Positions 16,811-27,792 of a stretch of DNA of 64,000 bases are shown here, piece after piece. The stretch is from Deferribacterales bacterium Deferri_01 (GTDB lineage: Bacteria > Chrysiogenota > Deferribacteres > Deferribacterales > Geovibrionaceae). Numbering within the stretch: position 1 is the stretch's first letter; the number at the start of each line of letters is the position of its first letter. The stretch lies in assembly GCA_001603805.1 (NCBI GenBank), contig LUZY01000003.1, forward strand, positions 62,001 to 126,000, in the 5' to 3' direction. The translations under genes were made by a program, and so were the position numbers. A model generated the notes under the pieces. It searched no databases, was not told where the DNA came from, and saw only the letters and a list, made by a program, of their open reading frames with translations.

Positions 16811-17380
16811 GTGAAAAAACTTGTTTTAACATTGATCCTTGCGGCAGTTTCTGTCAGCGCTTTCGCAGCCGGTGACGGTCACGGAACAGTTGACATGGGC
16901 GCTATGCTCAAAAACTTTGGCTACAGGGTACTTGTTTTCGTTCTTTTTGTAATCATTCTCTTCAAGCTTCTTAAAAAGCCCCTTCTTGAGTTCCTTGACA
17001 AAAGAGCTAAGGATATTGAAAAGTCAATCCAGACGGCTAAAGAAGCCAATGAAACAGCTAAGACAGAGATCGAAAGCTACAAACTGAAAATGAAAGGATT
17101 CGAGAAAGACCTCGAAACCATGAAACAGAGAGCCCTTGAAGCTGCTGAAAATGAGAAAAAAGCGATCATTGAAGACGCCGAAAAGCAGATCGAAAAACTC
17201 GGTCGTCTCGCTGAAAGCAGAATTCAGGCTGATTACAAAAAAGCCTCCGAAGAACTCAAAAAACATGCTGTTGCTTCCGCTCTTGAGGCGGCTCAGGCTA
17301 AACTGGGGCAGGAACTTACTCCTGAAAAACAGAATGAGATCCTCGGCAATTACATAAAGAAATTAGGAGTGATCAGGTGA
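16811..17380 (+). CDS. atpF: ATP synthase subunit b
   Basis: About 189 residues. The N-terminus looks like a cleavable signal (KKLVLTLILAAVSVSAFAA), followed by a membrane helix (VLVFVLFVIILFKLL) and the coiled-coil stalk that contacts delta. GGGGAG at about 16800-16805 fits the GTG at 16811 better than the GTG at 16805. The stop overlaps the start of atpH by four bases. A signal peptide ahead of the b-subunit anchor is known in related ATP synthases and moves the N-terminus to the periplasm. Confidence 0.92.
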   Translation: MKKLVLTLILAAVSVSAFAAGDGHGTVDMGAMLKNFGYRVLVFVLFVIILFKLLKKPLLEFLDKRAKDIEKSIQTAKEANETAKTEIESYKLKMKGFEKDLETMKQRALEAAENEKKAIIEDAEKQIEKLGRLAESRIQADYKKASEELKKHAVASALEAAQAKLGQELTPEKQNEILGNYIKKLGVIR

Positions 17381-17916
17381 GAACACAGGTAGCAGCGAGA
17401 CGCTACGCCACAGCCCTTTATGAAGAGGCAAGGGCGGCAGGCAGCCTTTCATCCGTTATTGAAAAGCTGGATTCTGTTGCAGCACTGGCAGATACTTCAA
17501 AGGACTTCGGCGTTTTTGTCAAAAACCCCGTTATCTCAAAGGAAGACAAAGCGGCTGTTATCAGCAGCCTTAACGATAAAGGCATGCTGGACGGTTTTAC
17601 CTGTTCTTTCCTTGTAATGCTTGCCATGAAAAACAGGCTTGAGCTTCTTGACGAAATTACAGGTTATCTTAAAACACTCGCTATGGAAGAAAAAGGCGAA
17701 GCAGTGGCTGAAGTTACCTCTGCTTCTGAACTCAGTGCGGATGCAGTTAAGAAACTTGAGGAAGCACTCAGTGGCATCACCGGAAAGAAAATCACAGTGG
17801 TTGTAACTGTTGATAAAAATATTCTTGGCGGTGTTGTGGCGAAAGTTGGCAGCACACTTTATGATGCCAGCATTCAGGGACAGATTAATAAAATCAGAGA
17901 TCGTCTGATCTCATAA
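17377..17916 (+). CDS. atpH: ATP synthase F1 subunit delta
   Basis: 179 residues, typical OSCP/delta length. It starts with RRYATALYEEA, has a helical N-terminal domain that docks on the alpha subunits and ends with the conserved segment ILGGVVAKVGSTLYDASIQGQINKIR. The start is GTG at 17377, with AGGAG 8 nt upstream, overlapping the atpF stop. It joins the b/b' stalk to the F1 head. Confidence 0.95.
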   Translation: MRTQVAARRYATALYEEARAAGSLSSVIEKLDSVAALADTSKDFGVFVKNPVISKEDKAAVISSLNDKGMLDGFTCSFLVMLAMKNRLELLDEITGYLKTLAMEEKGEAVAEVTSASELSADAVKKLEEALSGITGKKITVVVTVDKNILGGVVAKVGSTLYDASIQGQINKIRDRLIS

Positions 17917-17948
17917 GAATACAAGAACAATAATAAGGAGTTTGGCTG

Positions 17949-19460
17949 ATGCAGATCAAAGCTGAAGAGATAAGCCAGATCATCAGAGACCAGATTAAAA
18001 ACTTTGACCAGAAAGTAGAAATGCAGGAGGTCGGTACTGTAATCACCGCAGGTGACGGTATCGCAAAAGTTTACGGTCTTGATAAGGCTATGGCGGGAGA
18101 GCTTGTTGAGTTTCCCGGCGGAGTATACGGTATTGTTTTCAACCTTGAGGAAGACAATGTCGGTATCGTTATCATGGGTGAATACTCACACATCCGTGAA
18201 GGAGATACAGTTAAAAGAACAGGACAGATCGCATCTGTTCCCGTGGGCAGAGCTCTTGTAGGAAGGGTTGTTAACCCCCTTGGTCAGCCCATTGACGGCA
18301 AAGGTCCCATCGAAACCACTGAGATGGACGTTATCGAAAAGATTGCCCCCGGTATCGTTGACAGACAGTCTGTTCACGAACCCCTTCAGACAGGTATCAA
18401 GGCTATTGACGCTATGATCCCTATCGGACGCGGACAGAGGGAGCTTATCATCGGTGACCGTCAGACAGGTAAAACTGCGGTTGCTATAGATACTATCATC
18501 AACCAGAAAGGTCAGAACGTTATCTGTGTTTACGTTGCAATCGGTCAGAAACGTTCAACTGTTGCAAGAGTTGTTGACACCCTTGAAAAACACGGTGCTA
18601 TGGATTACACCATAGTTGTTGCTGCAACAGCTTCAGACCCCGCTCCCCTTCAGTACATTGCTCCTCTTGCAGGAACAACAATGGGAGAATATTTCAGAGA
18701 CAGAGGCGAACATGCGCTTCTTATATATGATGACCTGTCAAAACAGGCGACAGCCTACAGACAGATGTCGCTTCTTCTCAGACGTCCTCCCGGACGTGAG
18801 GCTTATCCCGGTGACGTTTTCTACCTTCACTCAAGACTTCTTGAAAGGGCAGCAAAATTCAGCGCGGAAAAAGGCGCAGGTTCTCTTACAGCTCTTCCCA
18901 TAATTGAAACTCAGGCGGGCGACGTTTCGGCGTACATTCCCACTAACGTTATTTCAATTACGGACGGACAGATATACCTTGAAACAAACCTCTTCTACTC
19001 AGGTATCAGACCTGCGGTTAACGTTGGTCTTTCAGTTTCAAGGGTTGGCGGTTCAGCGCAGATTAAGGCTATGAAACAGGTTGCAGGACGTCTCAGACTT
19101 GATCTTGCACAGTTCCGTGAGCTTGCTGCTTTCGCTCAGTTCGGCTCAGACCTTGATGCAGCCACTCAGGCGCAGCTTAAAAGAGGTGAAAAGCTTGTTG
19201 AAATCCTTAAACAGGCTCAGTATGTACCCTTTCCCGTTGAGGAACAGGTTGCAATCATCTTCTGCGGTGTTAACGGTCTGCTTGACGATGTACCTACTGC
19301 CGCTCTCGGCAAATTTGAGAAAGAGTTCATCTCTTACCTCAAAAACAGCAAAGGCGACATACTTAACAGCATAAGAACAGAAAAGGCTCTTTCAAATGAG
19401 CTTACTGATAAACTTAAAGGCGCAGTTGAAGAATTTAAAAAGATGTTCGCCGCTGGCTAA
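17949..19460 (+). CDS. atpA: ATP synthase F1 subunit alpha
   Basis: 503 residues, full length. The Walker A loop GDRQTGKT is at about 169-176, with the beta-barrel start [11 protein letters not shown] and the alpha-type segment [26 protein letters not shown]. It is a non-catalytic nucleotide-binding subunit of F1. AAGGAG lies upstream of the ATG. It is 32 nt after atpH and 11 nt before atpG, in the usual order. Confidence 0.98.
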   Translation: MQIKAEEISQIIRDQIKNFDQKVEMQEVGTVITAGDGIAKVYGLDKAMAGELVEFPGGVYGIVFNLEEDNVGIVIMGEYSHIREGDTVKRTGQIASVPVGRALVGRVVNPLGQPIDGKGPIETTEMDVIEKIAPGIVDRQSVHEPLQTGIKAIDAMIPIGRGQRELIIGDRQTGKTAVAIDTIINQKGQNVICVYVAIGQKRSTVARVVDTLEKHGAMDYTIVVAATASDPAPLQYIAPLAGTTMGEYFRDRGEHALLIYDDLSKQATAYRQMSLLLRRPPGREAYPGDVFYLHSRLLERAAKFSAEKGAGSLTALPIIETQAGDVSAYIPTNVISITDGQIYLETNLFYSGIRPAVNVGLSVSRVGGSAQIKAMKQVAGRLRLDLAQFRELAAFAQFGSDLDAATQAQLKRGEKLVEILKQAQYVPFPVEEQVAIIFCGVNGLLDDVPTAALGKFEKEFISYLKNSKGDILNSIRTEKALSNELTDKLKGAVEEFKKMFAAG

Positions 19461-19471
19461 GGAGCTTTTAG

Positions 19472-20329
19472 ATGGCCGGAACCAGTGATATAAAACGTAA
19501 AATTGCATCCGTAAAGAACACGCAGAAAATTACGAAAGCCATGAAAATGGTTTCCGCTGCGAAAATGCGCCGTGCGCAGGACGCTATGACTGCCGCTAGA
19601 CCATTCGCCCACAAGATTACGGAGATGGTTCATGATGTAGCTCAGAGAGCTAATCCTGAACTTCACCCTTTTCTTTCAGGCAATGAGAACACCGACACCA
19701 TAGGTCTTGTAGTTGTTACGAGTGACAGAGGGCTTTGCGGAGCTTTCAACAACAATATTCTGAAAGCTGTGTCCAGATTCGCTTCCGAGCATCAGGGCAA
19801 AAAGGTTAAGCTTGTCTGCATCGGCAAGAAAGCCTATGAGTTTTTCAGAAAGAGAGACTATGAAATAATTGAAAAATATGCCGATTTCGCAGGCAAAGTG
19901 CTTTTCAGCGATGCTGTAGGCATAGCCGATGTTGTTGTGGAGCAGTTTCTTAATAACGGAATAGGCGATGTTTATGTTCTCTATAATGAGTTCAAATCCA
20001 CCGCCTCACAAACTCCTGTTACAGAAAAAATTCTTCCTCTTAAGGTTGAAGATGCAGGTGAGCAGCTTGTGGAATATATCTATGAGCCCAAACCTGAAAT
20101 GCTCCTCAATGAGCTTATGCCCAGATACATCCGCTACAAAGTTTTTCAGGCACTGCTTGAATCAACAGCGGGTGAGCATGGTGCAAGGATGATGGCTATG
20201 GATAACGCATCCAGAAACGCATCCGATATGATCGGTAAGCTCACTCTGACTTACAACAAAGTTCGTCAGGCTGCTATTACCAACGAGATTCTTGACATCG
20301 TAAACGGTGCCGAGGCTCTTAACGGATAA
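19472..20329 (+). CDS. atpG: ATP synthase F1 subunit gamma
   Basis: 285 residues, the central rotor shaft. The N-terminal helix contains IKRKIASVKNTQKITKAMKMV, and the C-terminal helix contains ARMMAMDNASRNASDMI; both are diagnostic. The segment TSDRGLCGAFN is also conserved. No extra insertion is visible. The gap to atpD is 92 nt, the largest in the operon, and I see no terminator in it. Confidence 0.97.
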   Translation: MAGTSDIKRKIASVKNTQKITKAMKMVSAAKMRRAQDAMTAARPFAHKITEMVHDVAQRANPELHPFLSGNENTDTIGLVVVTSDRGLCGAFNNNILKAVSRFASEHQGKKVKLVCIGKKAYEFFRKRDYEIIEKYADFAGKVLFSDAVGIADVVVEQFLNNGIGDVYVLYNEFKSTASQTPVTEKILPLKVEDAGEQLVEYIYEPKPEMLLNELMPRYIRYKVFQALLESTAGEHGARMMAMDNASRNASDMIGKLTLTYNKVRQAAITNEILDIVNGAEALNG

Positions 20330-20400
20330 TAACTACAGCCGTGTGCAGGACGTTGTTTTTGCGTCGGTAGTAAAAAAATAGGGCTGTCAAAGGCTCATAA

Positions 20401-21828
<1,428 letters not shown>

Positions 21829-21830
21829 TC

Positions 21831-22247
21831 ATGGCTGATATGATAAAGCTTGAGCTGGTTACTCCTGAGCGTTTGCTTCTCAGCGAAGATGTGGAAGAAG
21901 TTATAGTTCCGGGAGTTGAGGGCGACCTCGGCGTGCTTCCCGGTCACACTCCGCTTCTTTCTGCTTTGCGTGTGGGCGAAATGACGTACAGGAAAGGCGG
22001 CAAAAACGAATATGTCGCTATTGAAGGAGGCGGTCTCATTGAGATCAGCTCCGACAAGGTTATTGTTCTCGCCGATGCCGCTGAGCTTGGTCGTGAAATT
22101 AACCTTCAGGAAGCCATCGAACGCAAGCTTCAGGCTGAAAGCGTTCTTAAAAATGAGCGCCAGCAGGATGCACAGAATTTCAGAAACATGGAAGCGAGAC
22201 TCAAGGTTGAGCTTACTAAAATTAATATTGCAGAAAAATATAAGTAA
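21831..22247 (+). CDS. atpC: ATP synthase F1 subunit epsilon
   Basis: 138 residues with the N-terminal beta-sandwich (ELVTPERLLLSEDVEEVIVPG, GDLGVLPGHTPLL) and a short C-terminal helical hairpin. It is the last gene of the cluster and is followed by a strong terminator. The a and c subunit genes (atpB, atpE) are not in this window, so the Fo motor genes must sit elsewhere. Confidence 0.96.
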   Translation: MADMIKLELVTPERLLLSEDVEEVIVPGVEGDLGVLPGHTPLLSALRVGEMTYRKGGKNEYVAIEGGGLIEISSDKVIVLADAAELGREINLQEAIERKLQAESVLKNERQQDAQNFRNMEARLKVELTKINIAEKYK

Positions 22248-22254
22248 TAGAGAG

Positions 22255-22282
22255 AGGGGCGGCGCAAACCGCCCCTTTTTTT
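22255..22282 (+). terminator. Terminator of the atp operon
   Basis: 8-bp GC-rich stem (AGGGGCGG at 22255-22262 with CCGCCCCT at 22269-22276), 6-nt loop, then seven T. The next gene begins within about 10 nt of the T run. Confidence 0.92.
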
Positions 22283-22292
22283 GAGTTTAAGT

Positions 22293-22736
22293 TTGAAAAT
22301 AATTAAGGTTCAGGAAAACAAAAAAAAGTATATTGATCTTCTTCTCCTTGCCGACCCTCAGGAGGATATGATTGACAGATACCTTGATTCATCGGATCTC
22401 TTTGCGCTTTATGACAATGGTTTAAAAGGGATCTGCGCTGTTTGCGGAGTCGGGGCTGAAGAGTGTGAAATAAAGAACCTTGCTGTTTATGAACAGTTCC
22501 ATAGACAAGGATACGGGAAAGCTCTTCTAGACTATGTTTCATACTATTATAAAGGAAAATGTTCATCACTTATTTTAGGTACAGGCGAGGTACCTTCTAT
22601 TTTGACTTTTTATAGTAAATGCGGTTTTGAAATCTATAATCGTATCCCTAATTTTTTTACAGATAACTATGATGAGCCTATATATGAAGAGGGTATTTTA
22701 CTTAAAGATATGATTTATCTGAGAAAAAATCTGTAA
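22293..22736 (+). CDS. GNAT-family N-acetyltransferase
   Basis: 147 residues. The acetyl-CoA-binding motif A is visible as EIKNLAVYEQFHRQGYGKAL (Q/RxxGxG/A), with a typical beta strand before it and YSKCGFEIYNRIPNFF near the end. The start is a TTG at 22293 or 22281; neither has a good Shine-Dalgarno sequence, and the atp terminator is immediately upstream. The substrate is unknown. Read-through from the atp operon or a weak promoter hidden in the AT-rich start is needed for expression. Confidence 0.8.
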   Translation: MKIIKVQENKKKYIDLLLLADPQEDMIDRYLDSSDLFALYDNGLKGICAVCGVGAEECEIKNLAVYEQFHRQGYGKALLDYVSYYYKGKCSSLILGTGEVPSILTFYSKCGFEIYNRIPNFFTDNYDEPIYEEGILLKDMIYLRKNL

Positions 22737-22772
22737 CATAACAAAATCATTTCGTAATTGAATAATTTACTT

Positions 22773-22778
22773 TAAAAT
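22773..22778 (+). promoter_or_regulatory. -10 hexamer directly before a start codon
   Basis: TAAAAT ends 6 nt before the ATG at 22785 (ACATCT between). There is no Shine-Dalgarno sequence and no clear -35. The same geometry is found at 13108 and 48500. Confidence 0.4.
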
Positions 22779-22784
22779 ACATCT

Positions 22785-23495
22785 ATGAATAAAACCTATG
22801 ATTCCATTGTCCGTAAGGACATTGTTATATGTCAGCCGGAGGATGGATTTCGCTTTTCAGTGGATGCAGTTATGCTGGCTGATTTTGTGAAACCTTCTGC
22901 AAAATCAAAAACCATAGATATAGGCAGCGGCAGCGGTGTTATAGCTGCATTAATTGCAAAAATTAAAGGTTATCAGGATATAGATGCTCTTGAGTTACAG
23001 GAAAACATGTTTTCCTGCCTGACAGAAACAGTAAAAATTAACGGTCTTGAGGATATGGTGAAACCTGTTCTCGGAGACCTGCGAACATACAGACCGGATT
23101 TTCATTACGATGCAGCAGTCAGTAATCCGCCTTACAGAAAAGAGAGCTCAGGCAAAATTCCGCCAACGCTGACAGAAAGGACAGCGAGGTTCAATGAAAC
23201 CATGAACCTTGATGATCTTTTCGGGTTTTGTAAAAGCTTTCTTAAGTCAGGAGGCAGCCTGTCAATTTGTATCGACAGTGATCTGCTTGCGGATGTCTTT
23301 GTAATTGCAAGAAAAAACAGACTAGAACCGAAGAGGATGCGTCTTGTGCATCCTGATGCGGGAACAGCGGCACGAACGGCGCTTATTGAATTCAGACGTG
23401 ACGGTAAAGCGGAACTGCTGATTGAACCACCACTTATAATGCGACTGAACGGCGAATATACAGAAGAGATGAGGAGAATAACAGGTGCGCTTTGA
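22785..23495 (+). CDS. trmN6: tRNA1(Val) A37 N6-methyltransferase-like protein
   Basis: 236-residue SAM-dependent methyltransferase. The N-terminus DSIVRKDIVICQPEDGFRF and the SAM loop DIGSGSG (45-51) match the YfiC/TrmN6 group, and NPPY (114-117) is the adenine-N6 catalytic motif. The predicted product is m6A at position 37 of tRNA-Val. RNA substrates in this family can differ, so the exact target is not proven. It lacks a Shine-Dalgarno sequence. The 3' end overlaps the next methyltransferase gene by 11 bp. Confidence 0.87.
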   Translation: MNKTYDSIVRKDIVICQPEDGFRFSVDAVMLADFVKPSAKSKTIDIGSGSGVIAALIAKIKGYQDIDALELQENMFSCLTETVKINGLEDMVKPVLGDLRTYRPDFHYDAAVSNPPYRKESSGKIPPTLTERTARFNETMNLDDLFGFCKSFLKSGGSLSICIDSDLLADVFVIARKNRLEPKRMRLVHPDAGTAARTALIEFRRDGKAELLIEPPLIMRLNGEYTEEMRRITGAL

Positions 23496-24654
23496 AACAG
23501 AAATAAGAGACACAGCATACGGCGGGTACGGAGTAGGGACTTTCACGGACGGAAGAACCGCTTTTATACCTTTTACAGTTGAAGGGGATAAAGTTATCGC
23601 CGAAATGACTGAAGATAAAAAAAGCTTTATTTACGCAGACCTTGTGGAAGTGGTGAAACCTTCTGAAAAGAGAGGGGAAAAATACTGTCCGCTTATAGGT
23701 GTATGCGGAGGATGCTCTTTCGGGCATATAAATTACGAAGCGCAAAAAGAGATTAAAGTCAAAATAGTACGTCAGGCATTCAGAAACATAAAATTTGAAG
23801 TGCCTTCGGAAGTGGTATCAGCAGAATCTCTGCGCTACAGGAACAGAGCAACGTTTAAGGTTAAAGAAGGGAAACTAGGTTTTTATGCATTTAAAAGCCG
23901 TGACTTTATCGAAATTGCAGACTGTCCGCTCATAAGCGAAACACTCATTGAAAAATGCAGGGCGTTTGCTGTTGAGAACATTTCAGATGAAATCTACGAG
24001 CTTTACGCCGTGGAAAACGGTAAAGGCGGCTTTCTGGCTTCAGTAAAAGGGCTGGATGCGAACGATATAAAATTTGTAGCATTTGACGGAATTGCAGGAA
24101 AGGACTTTGTTCTCGGTGAAGAGGACATGGAACTTGATACTCCTTTGGGGGCTATGCTCATCAGCGGAGACAGCTTTTTGCAGAGTAACAGATTTCTCAT
24201 GGGCGAACTCCAGCAGCGTGCTGTAACTGCATCAGGCGTTAATGCCCTTGAGTTATACTGCGGCAGCGGCTTTTTTACACTTGGTCTGGCTGAAAAATTC
24301 CGTTCAGTAACCGCTGTGGAGATATCCAAAGAAGCAGTGAGACTGGGGCGGAAGCTTGAACTTGGCAATGTAAGATGGGTTGCCGGAGATGTGGCAAAAT
24401 TTCTGAAGAGCGATAAGGGCAGATTCGATCATCTATTTGTTGACCCACCCCGTACCGGTCTTGAAAAAAGTGTGATTAATTTTATAAAAGATAAGAAGCC
24501 GTCTTCTGTAACTTATGTTTCTTGCAATCCTACAACTCTTGCGAGGGATATAACCAGACTGGAAAGCATTTACGCTGTTAAGTCACTCACTATTATGGAT
24601 ATGTTCCCCGGAACTCATCATGTTGAATGCGTGGCAGTTCTTGGATTTAAGTAA
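23485..24654 (+). CDS. RNA m5U methyltransferase of the TrmA/RlmD family
   Basis: 389 residues. An N-terminal TRAM-like region, an iron-sulphur ligand set (C68, C74, C77 in CPLIGVCGGC, probably with the Cys in ADCPL), a SAM-binding domain (ELYCGSGFFTLGLAE), VDPPRTGL, and the catalytic Cys in VSCNPTTLARD. This family makes 5-methyluridine in 23S rRNA or tRNA. The Fe-S cysteines favour the RlmD/RlmCD side, but the substrate is not decided. The start is GTG at 23485, inside the end of trmN6. Confidence 0.92.
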   Translation: MRFETEIRDTAYGGYGVGTFTDGRTAFIPFTVEGDKVIAEMTEDKKSFIYADLVEVVKPSEKRGEKYCPLIGVCGGCSFGHINYEAQKEIKVKIVRQAFRNIKFEVPSEVVSAESLRYRNRATFKVKEGKLGFYAFKSRDFIEIADCPLISETLIEKCRAFAVENISDEIYELYAVENGKGGFLASVKGLDANDIKFVAFDGIAGKDFVLGEEDMELDTPLGAMLISGDSFLQSNRFLMGELQQRAVTASGVNALELYCGSGFFTLGLAEKFRSVTAVEISKEAVRLGRKLELGNVRWVAGDVAKFLKSDKGRFDHLFVDPPRTGLEKSVINFIKDKKPSSVTYVSCNPTTLARDITRLESIYAVKSLTIMDMFPGTHHVECVAVLGFK

Positions 24655-24864
24655 CAAAACTTCCAGCATGAAAATAAAAAATTGAGAGCATGCGGGAAAC
24701 TGACGATATAATAAAAAAAGATAGATCAACTGATGCTTATTTCATAAAGTGTTTGCGGATTAAAATAGGGTATTTTAAGGGATAGTTATTGTACTTATGC
24801 TTTTAAAGAGTTAAGATGCTCTATTTACAGGGTTTGTTAGTTAAAACCCTGAAGGAAGATATGA

Positions 24865-26577
24865 ATGAAAATTAGCCAGAAGCTGTCATTAATCATTTTT
24901 CTGATTGTGTTTTTCGGAATGAGTGCGCTTTTTTACGGAAGCTACGTTAAACAGAAGAATGACTGGATCAATTTTGAGGTTTCAAAAGCCAGAGCGCTTG
25001 TGCTTGAAGCAGAGGCTGTCCGTGAAGCTATTTCAGAAGCCGGCAGGGCTGGTGTCTATGACTATGATGCCGCTAAAACCAGCATTGAGAAGTTTCTTCA
25101 TACTGTGCCCATAGCTGTTGCTATGAATGTTCTTAAAGCAAAAGCTGATGAAATAGGCGTTCAGATGAAAGTTCCGAAGGTGTCGCCTAGGAATCCTGTT
25201 AATCAGCCTGATAAAACAGATCTTGAAGTTCTAGATATGTTTACCCGTATTGACAAAGGTTCGGGAAGCACTCCTGAGCATTTTGTAATAGACAAAGAGC
25301 ATGACAGAATCCGCTATTATAAGGCTGTGCGTCTTACAAAAGAGTGTGAAAACTGTCATGGAGATCCTGCAACTTCTCTGGAACTGTGGGGCAACGATCA
25401 GGGGCTTGATCCCACCGGCGTCAAAATGGAAAACTGGCGTGCTGGTGAGATACACGGCGCTTTTGAAATTATGATACCCCTTTCACCCATAATCCACGGG
25501 GCAAGGCTTGATGCTTTCCGCAATTACCTTGCCCTGATTGTGGTAATAGGAATACTTCTTGTTCTTGTGATAATGGTGAACAGGCTTTTGATATTCCTTC
25601 CGCTTAAGGATGTTAACAGGCGTCTTACAGTAATCGCCGCTGGAGATTTCAGCAGCATGCCTGAAACCAAACGCAAAGATGAAATAGGCGAGGTTTATAC
25701 TTCGCTCAATAAAATGACAAATTCCGTGCGGAATATCCTCGATACGGTAATGGAATCTGTCAATAATCTCGCTTCCACATCCGCAGAGCTTTCAAGCACT
25801 TCTGAGCATATTGCTCAGGGTGCGCTTTCGCAGGCTGAGGAGGCGGCAGCCACTGCTTCTGCTGTGGAAGAAGTGAATGCCACTGTTCTTGAGGTTTCCC
25901 AGAACACTAAAAATGTTGCCGGAAGTGCCGAAAATGCCAGACACTCTGTTGAAGAAAGTCATAAAATAGTCCGCCAGACAAAAATTATGATGGAAAAAAT
26001 AGCTGAAGCTGTTATGCAGACAGAGGCGACAGTGAGAGAGCTTGGCAACTCCAGCGAGCAGATCGGCCTTATAGTTCAGGTAATTGATGAAATTGCCGAC
26101 CAGACAAACCTTCTTGCTCTTAACGCTGCTATTGAAGCTGCCAGAGCTGGTGAACACGGAAGAGGCTTTGCGGTTGTTGCTGATGAAGTTCGTAAGCTTG
26201 CTGAAAAGACCACAACAGCCACCAAACAGATTGCAGAAATGATTCAGCATATCCAGGCGGACACCGGCGGTGCTGTGGCTGGAATGAGAGAGGGTGTTGA
26301 AAAGGTTGAGGAAGGCAAGGAAAAAGCCGAAAAGGCTTCCGAATCACTTGATAAGACCCTCCATGAAGTCGAGAATGTTTCTAACGAGGTTAAACTCATA
26401 GCCCGTGCGACAGACGAACAGGCTACTGCAATGGATATGATGACTCAGAGTATTGAGAATATTTCCAATGTTACTAAGGATAACTCCGTTGCTGCTTCCG
26501 AATCGGCAGAGGCTGTGGAGCAGCTCAGTCGTCTTGCGGCTGATTTGCAGTCACTTGTGAATAAATTCAGAATATAA
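24865..26577 (+). CDS. Methyl-accepting chemotaxis protein with periplasmic c-type haem
   Basis: 570 residues. Membrane helix at about 7-27; a periplasmic DUF3365/Tll0287-like domain with the segment [18 protein letters not shown] and one haem motif CENCH (161-165); second helix at about 221-239; HAMP (about 240-292). The cytoplasmic signalling coil has the conserved tip [20 protein letters not shown] and no C-terminal CheR pentapeptide. The likely job is aerotaxis or redox taxis. A hairpin CAGGGTTT/AAACCCTG (24828-24851) sits just before the ribosome-binding site. Its input domain is of the same kind as that of the GGDEF/EAL protein at 7846. Confidence 0.94.
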   Translation: MKISQKLSLIIFLIVFFGMSALFYGSYVKQKNDWINFEVSKARALVLEAEAVREAISEAGRAGVYDYDAAKTSIEKFLHTVPIAVAMNVLKAKADEIGVQMKVPKVSPRNPVNQPDKTDLEVLDMFTRIDKGSGSTPEHFVIDKEHDRIRYYKAVRLTKECENCHGDPATSLELWGNDQGLDPTGVKMENWRAGEIHGAFEIMIPLSPIIHGARLDAFRNYLALIVVIGILLVLVIMVNRLLIFLPLKDVNRRLTVIAAGDFSSMPETKRKDEIGEVYTSLNKMTNSVRNILDTVMESVNNLASTSAELSSTSEHIAQGALSQAEEAAATASAVEEVNATVLEVSQNTKNVAGSAENARHSVEESHKIVRQTKIMMEKIAEAVMQTEATVRELGNSSEQIGLIVQVIDEIADQTNLLALNAAIEAARAGEHGRGFAVVADEVRKLAEKTTTATKQIAEMIQHIQADTGGAVAGMREGVEKVEEGKEKAEKASESLDKTLHEVENVSNEVKLIARATDEQATAMDMMTQSIENISNVTKDNSVAASESAEAVEQLSRLAADLQSLVNKFRI

Positions 26578-26582
26578 TATTC

Positions 26583-26615
26583 AAACGGGGGCATAATGAA
26601 CTGCCCCCGTTTTCT
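26583..26615 (+). terminator. Terminator of the haem chemoreceptor gene
   Basis: Perfect 11-bp stem, AAACGGGGGCA (26583-26593) with its complement at 26602-26612, 8-nt loop, and a T-rich tail. It lies between convergent genes. Confidence 0.9.
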
Positions 26616-26623
26616 ATTTTTGT

Positions 26624-26962
26624 CTAGTTTACTGTTTCTTTCTGATTCAGAAAAATTCCTGCCCAACTGTTTATGCTGTCCATGATTTTTGCCAGTTCAA
26701 ATCCCTGCTCGGTGAGTGAATATTCAACTGAAGGCGGTACTGTCGGAAAAACTGTGCGGTTGATTATGCCGCTCTGCTCAAAGACCTTAAGATTGTCAGT
26801 CAGAACTTTGGAACTTACGCCATCCAGTTCTTTTTTAAGCTCTGAAAAGCGCTTAGGGTTCTGACTCAGCGACAGGATTATCCCCGTTCTCCATTTGCCT
26901 TTGATTATTTCCGTAAAACAGTTGAAAGGGCATTCAAACTCTTTGAAATTAAATATAAACAT
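26624..26962 (-). CDS. HxlR-family winged-helix regulator
   Basis: 112 residues, the usual size. The pattern ECPFNCFTEIIKGKWRTGII at the N-terminus and FSELKKELDGVSSKVLTDNL for the recognition part is diagnostic. C11 and C15 could make it redox or electrophile responsive, as in YodB/HypR-type members. It is divergent from the NAD(P)-binding gene at 27129, with a dyad between them, so that gene is its likely target. Confidence 0.92.
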   Translation of the reverse strand: MFIFNFKEFECPFNCFTEIIKGKWRTGIILSLSQNPKRFSELKKELDGVSSKVLTDNLKVFEQSGIINRTVFPTVPPSVEYSLTEQGFELAKIMDSINSWAGIFLNQKETVN

Positions 26963-27030
26963 CAGGCTGTACCTCTTTATCTGTTCATATAAAAATTATG
27001 ATATTTAAACACTGCAAGTCAACAGCCAAT

Positions 27031-27052
27031 GTAAAAGTTACTTTTATGTAAC
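27031..27052. promoter_or_regulatory. Candidate HxlR operator (nested dyads)
   Basis: Two overlapping inverted repeats: TAAAAG-TTA-CTTTTA (27032-27046) and GTTAC-6 nt-GTAAC (27037-27052). They lie midway between the divergent regulator and NAD(P)-binding genes, where an autoregulatory operator is expected. Confidence 0.45.
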
Positions 27053-27128
27053 CAGATAACAAAAATGTGCGGTCTTTTATTCTTTTTAACTGTGCATATA
27101 TTGATTGAAAAGATGAGGAGGATGCCAT

Positions 27129-27752
27129 ATGAAAATTGCAGTAATAGGCGCAGCCGGCAAAGCCGGTTCAAAGATCGCCGCTGAAGCCCACGGAAGAGGT
27201 CATGAAGTTACGGCTGTTGTACGTAATAAGGCAAAGCTGGGGGACAAACCGTATGACATTATTGAAAAAGACCTGTTTAACCTTACCGCAGAAGAGGTGG
27301 GCAGTTTTGATGCCGTTGTCAATGCGTTTGCTGATTTTGTAACGGAGGAGAATCTTTTCCTTAAATCTGCGGAGTATCTGATTGAAAAGGCAAAACTCAG
27401 CGGAAAATTACCCTATGTTTTCTTTGTGGGAGGCGCAGGTACTCTGTATGTGAACGGGCAGGAGATTTACACCATGCCGGATTTTCCTGCTGCATATTAT
27501 CCTGTTGCGGCAAAAATGGCGAAGGCGCTGGAATATATCAGAACAGTTGATGACGTGAACTGGATTTTCCTCAGCCCTTCAGCGGAATTTATAGACGGTG
27601 AAAAGAAAGGCGGTTTCAGACTTGGGCTTGAAGAACTTCTTGTGGACAAGGACGGAAACAGCAGCATAACCACAGGCGACTATGCTGTTGCCGTTCTTGA
27701 TGAACTTGAAAATCCGAAACATCTCAGAAAACGTTTCACAGTCGGCTATTAG
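27129..27752 (+). CDS. NAD(P)-binding Rossmann protein (NmrA/YwnB-like)
   Basis: 207 residues. An N-terminal dinucleotide-binding loop GAAGKAGSKI follows the first strand, then VTAVVRNKAKL for NADP-type ribose-phosphate contact. Atypical short-chain reductase group; the family includes putative quinone or flavin reductases. GAGGAGG lies upstream of the ATG. Its pairing with an HxlR regulator is common and suggests a response to quinone or aldehyde stress, which is inference. Confidence 0.85.
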   Translation: MKIAVIGAAGKAGSKIAAEAHGRGHEVTAVVRNKAKLGDKPYDIIEKDLFNLTAEEVGSFDAVVNAFADFVTEENLFLKSAEYLIEKAKLSGKLPYVFFVGGAGTLYVNGQEIYTMPDFPAAYYPVAAKMAKALEYIRTVDDVNWIFLSPSAEFIDGEKKGGFRLGLEELLVDKDGNSSITTGDYAVAVLDELENPKHLRKRFTVGY

Positions 27753-27763
27753 ATAATCACTCA

Positions 27764-27792
27764 AGGCAGACGAAGTGCGTCTGCCTTTTTTC
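27764..27792 (+). terminator. Terminator between convergent genes
   Basis: 10-bp stem AAGGCAGACG (27764-27773) with its complement at 27779-27788, 5-nt loop, six T. The T run overlaps the end of the opposite gene. Confidence 0.88.
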
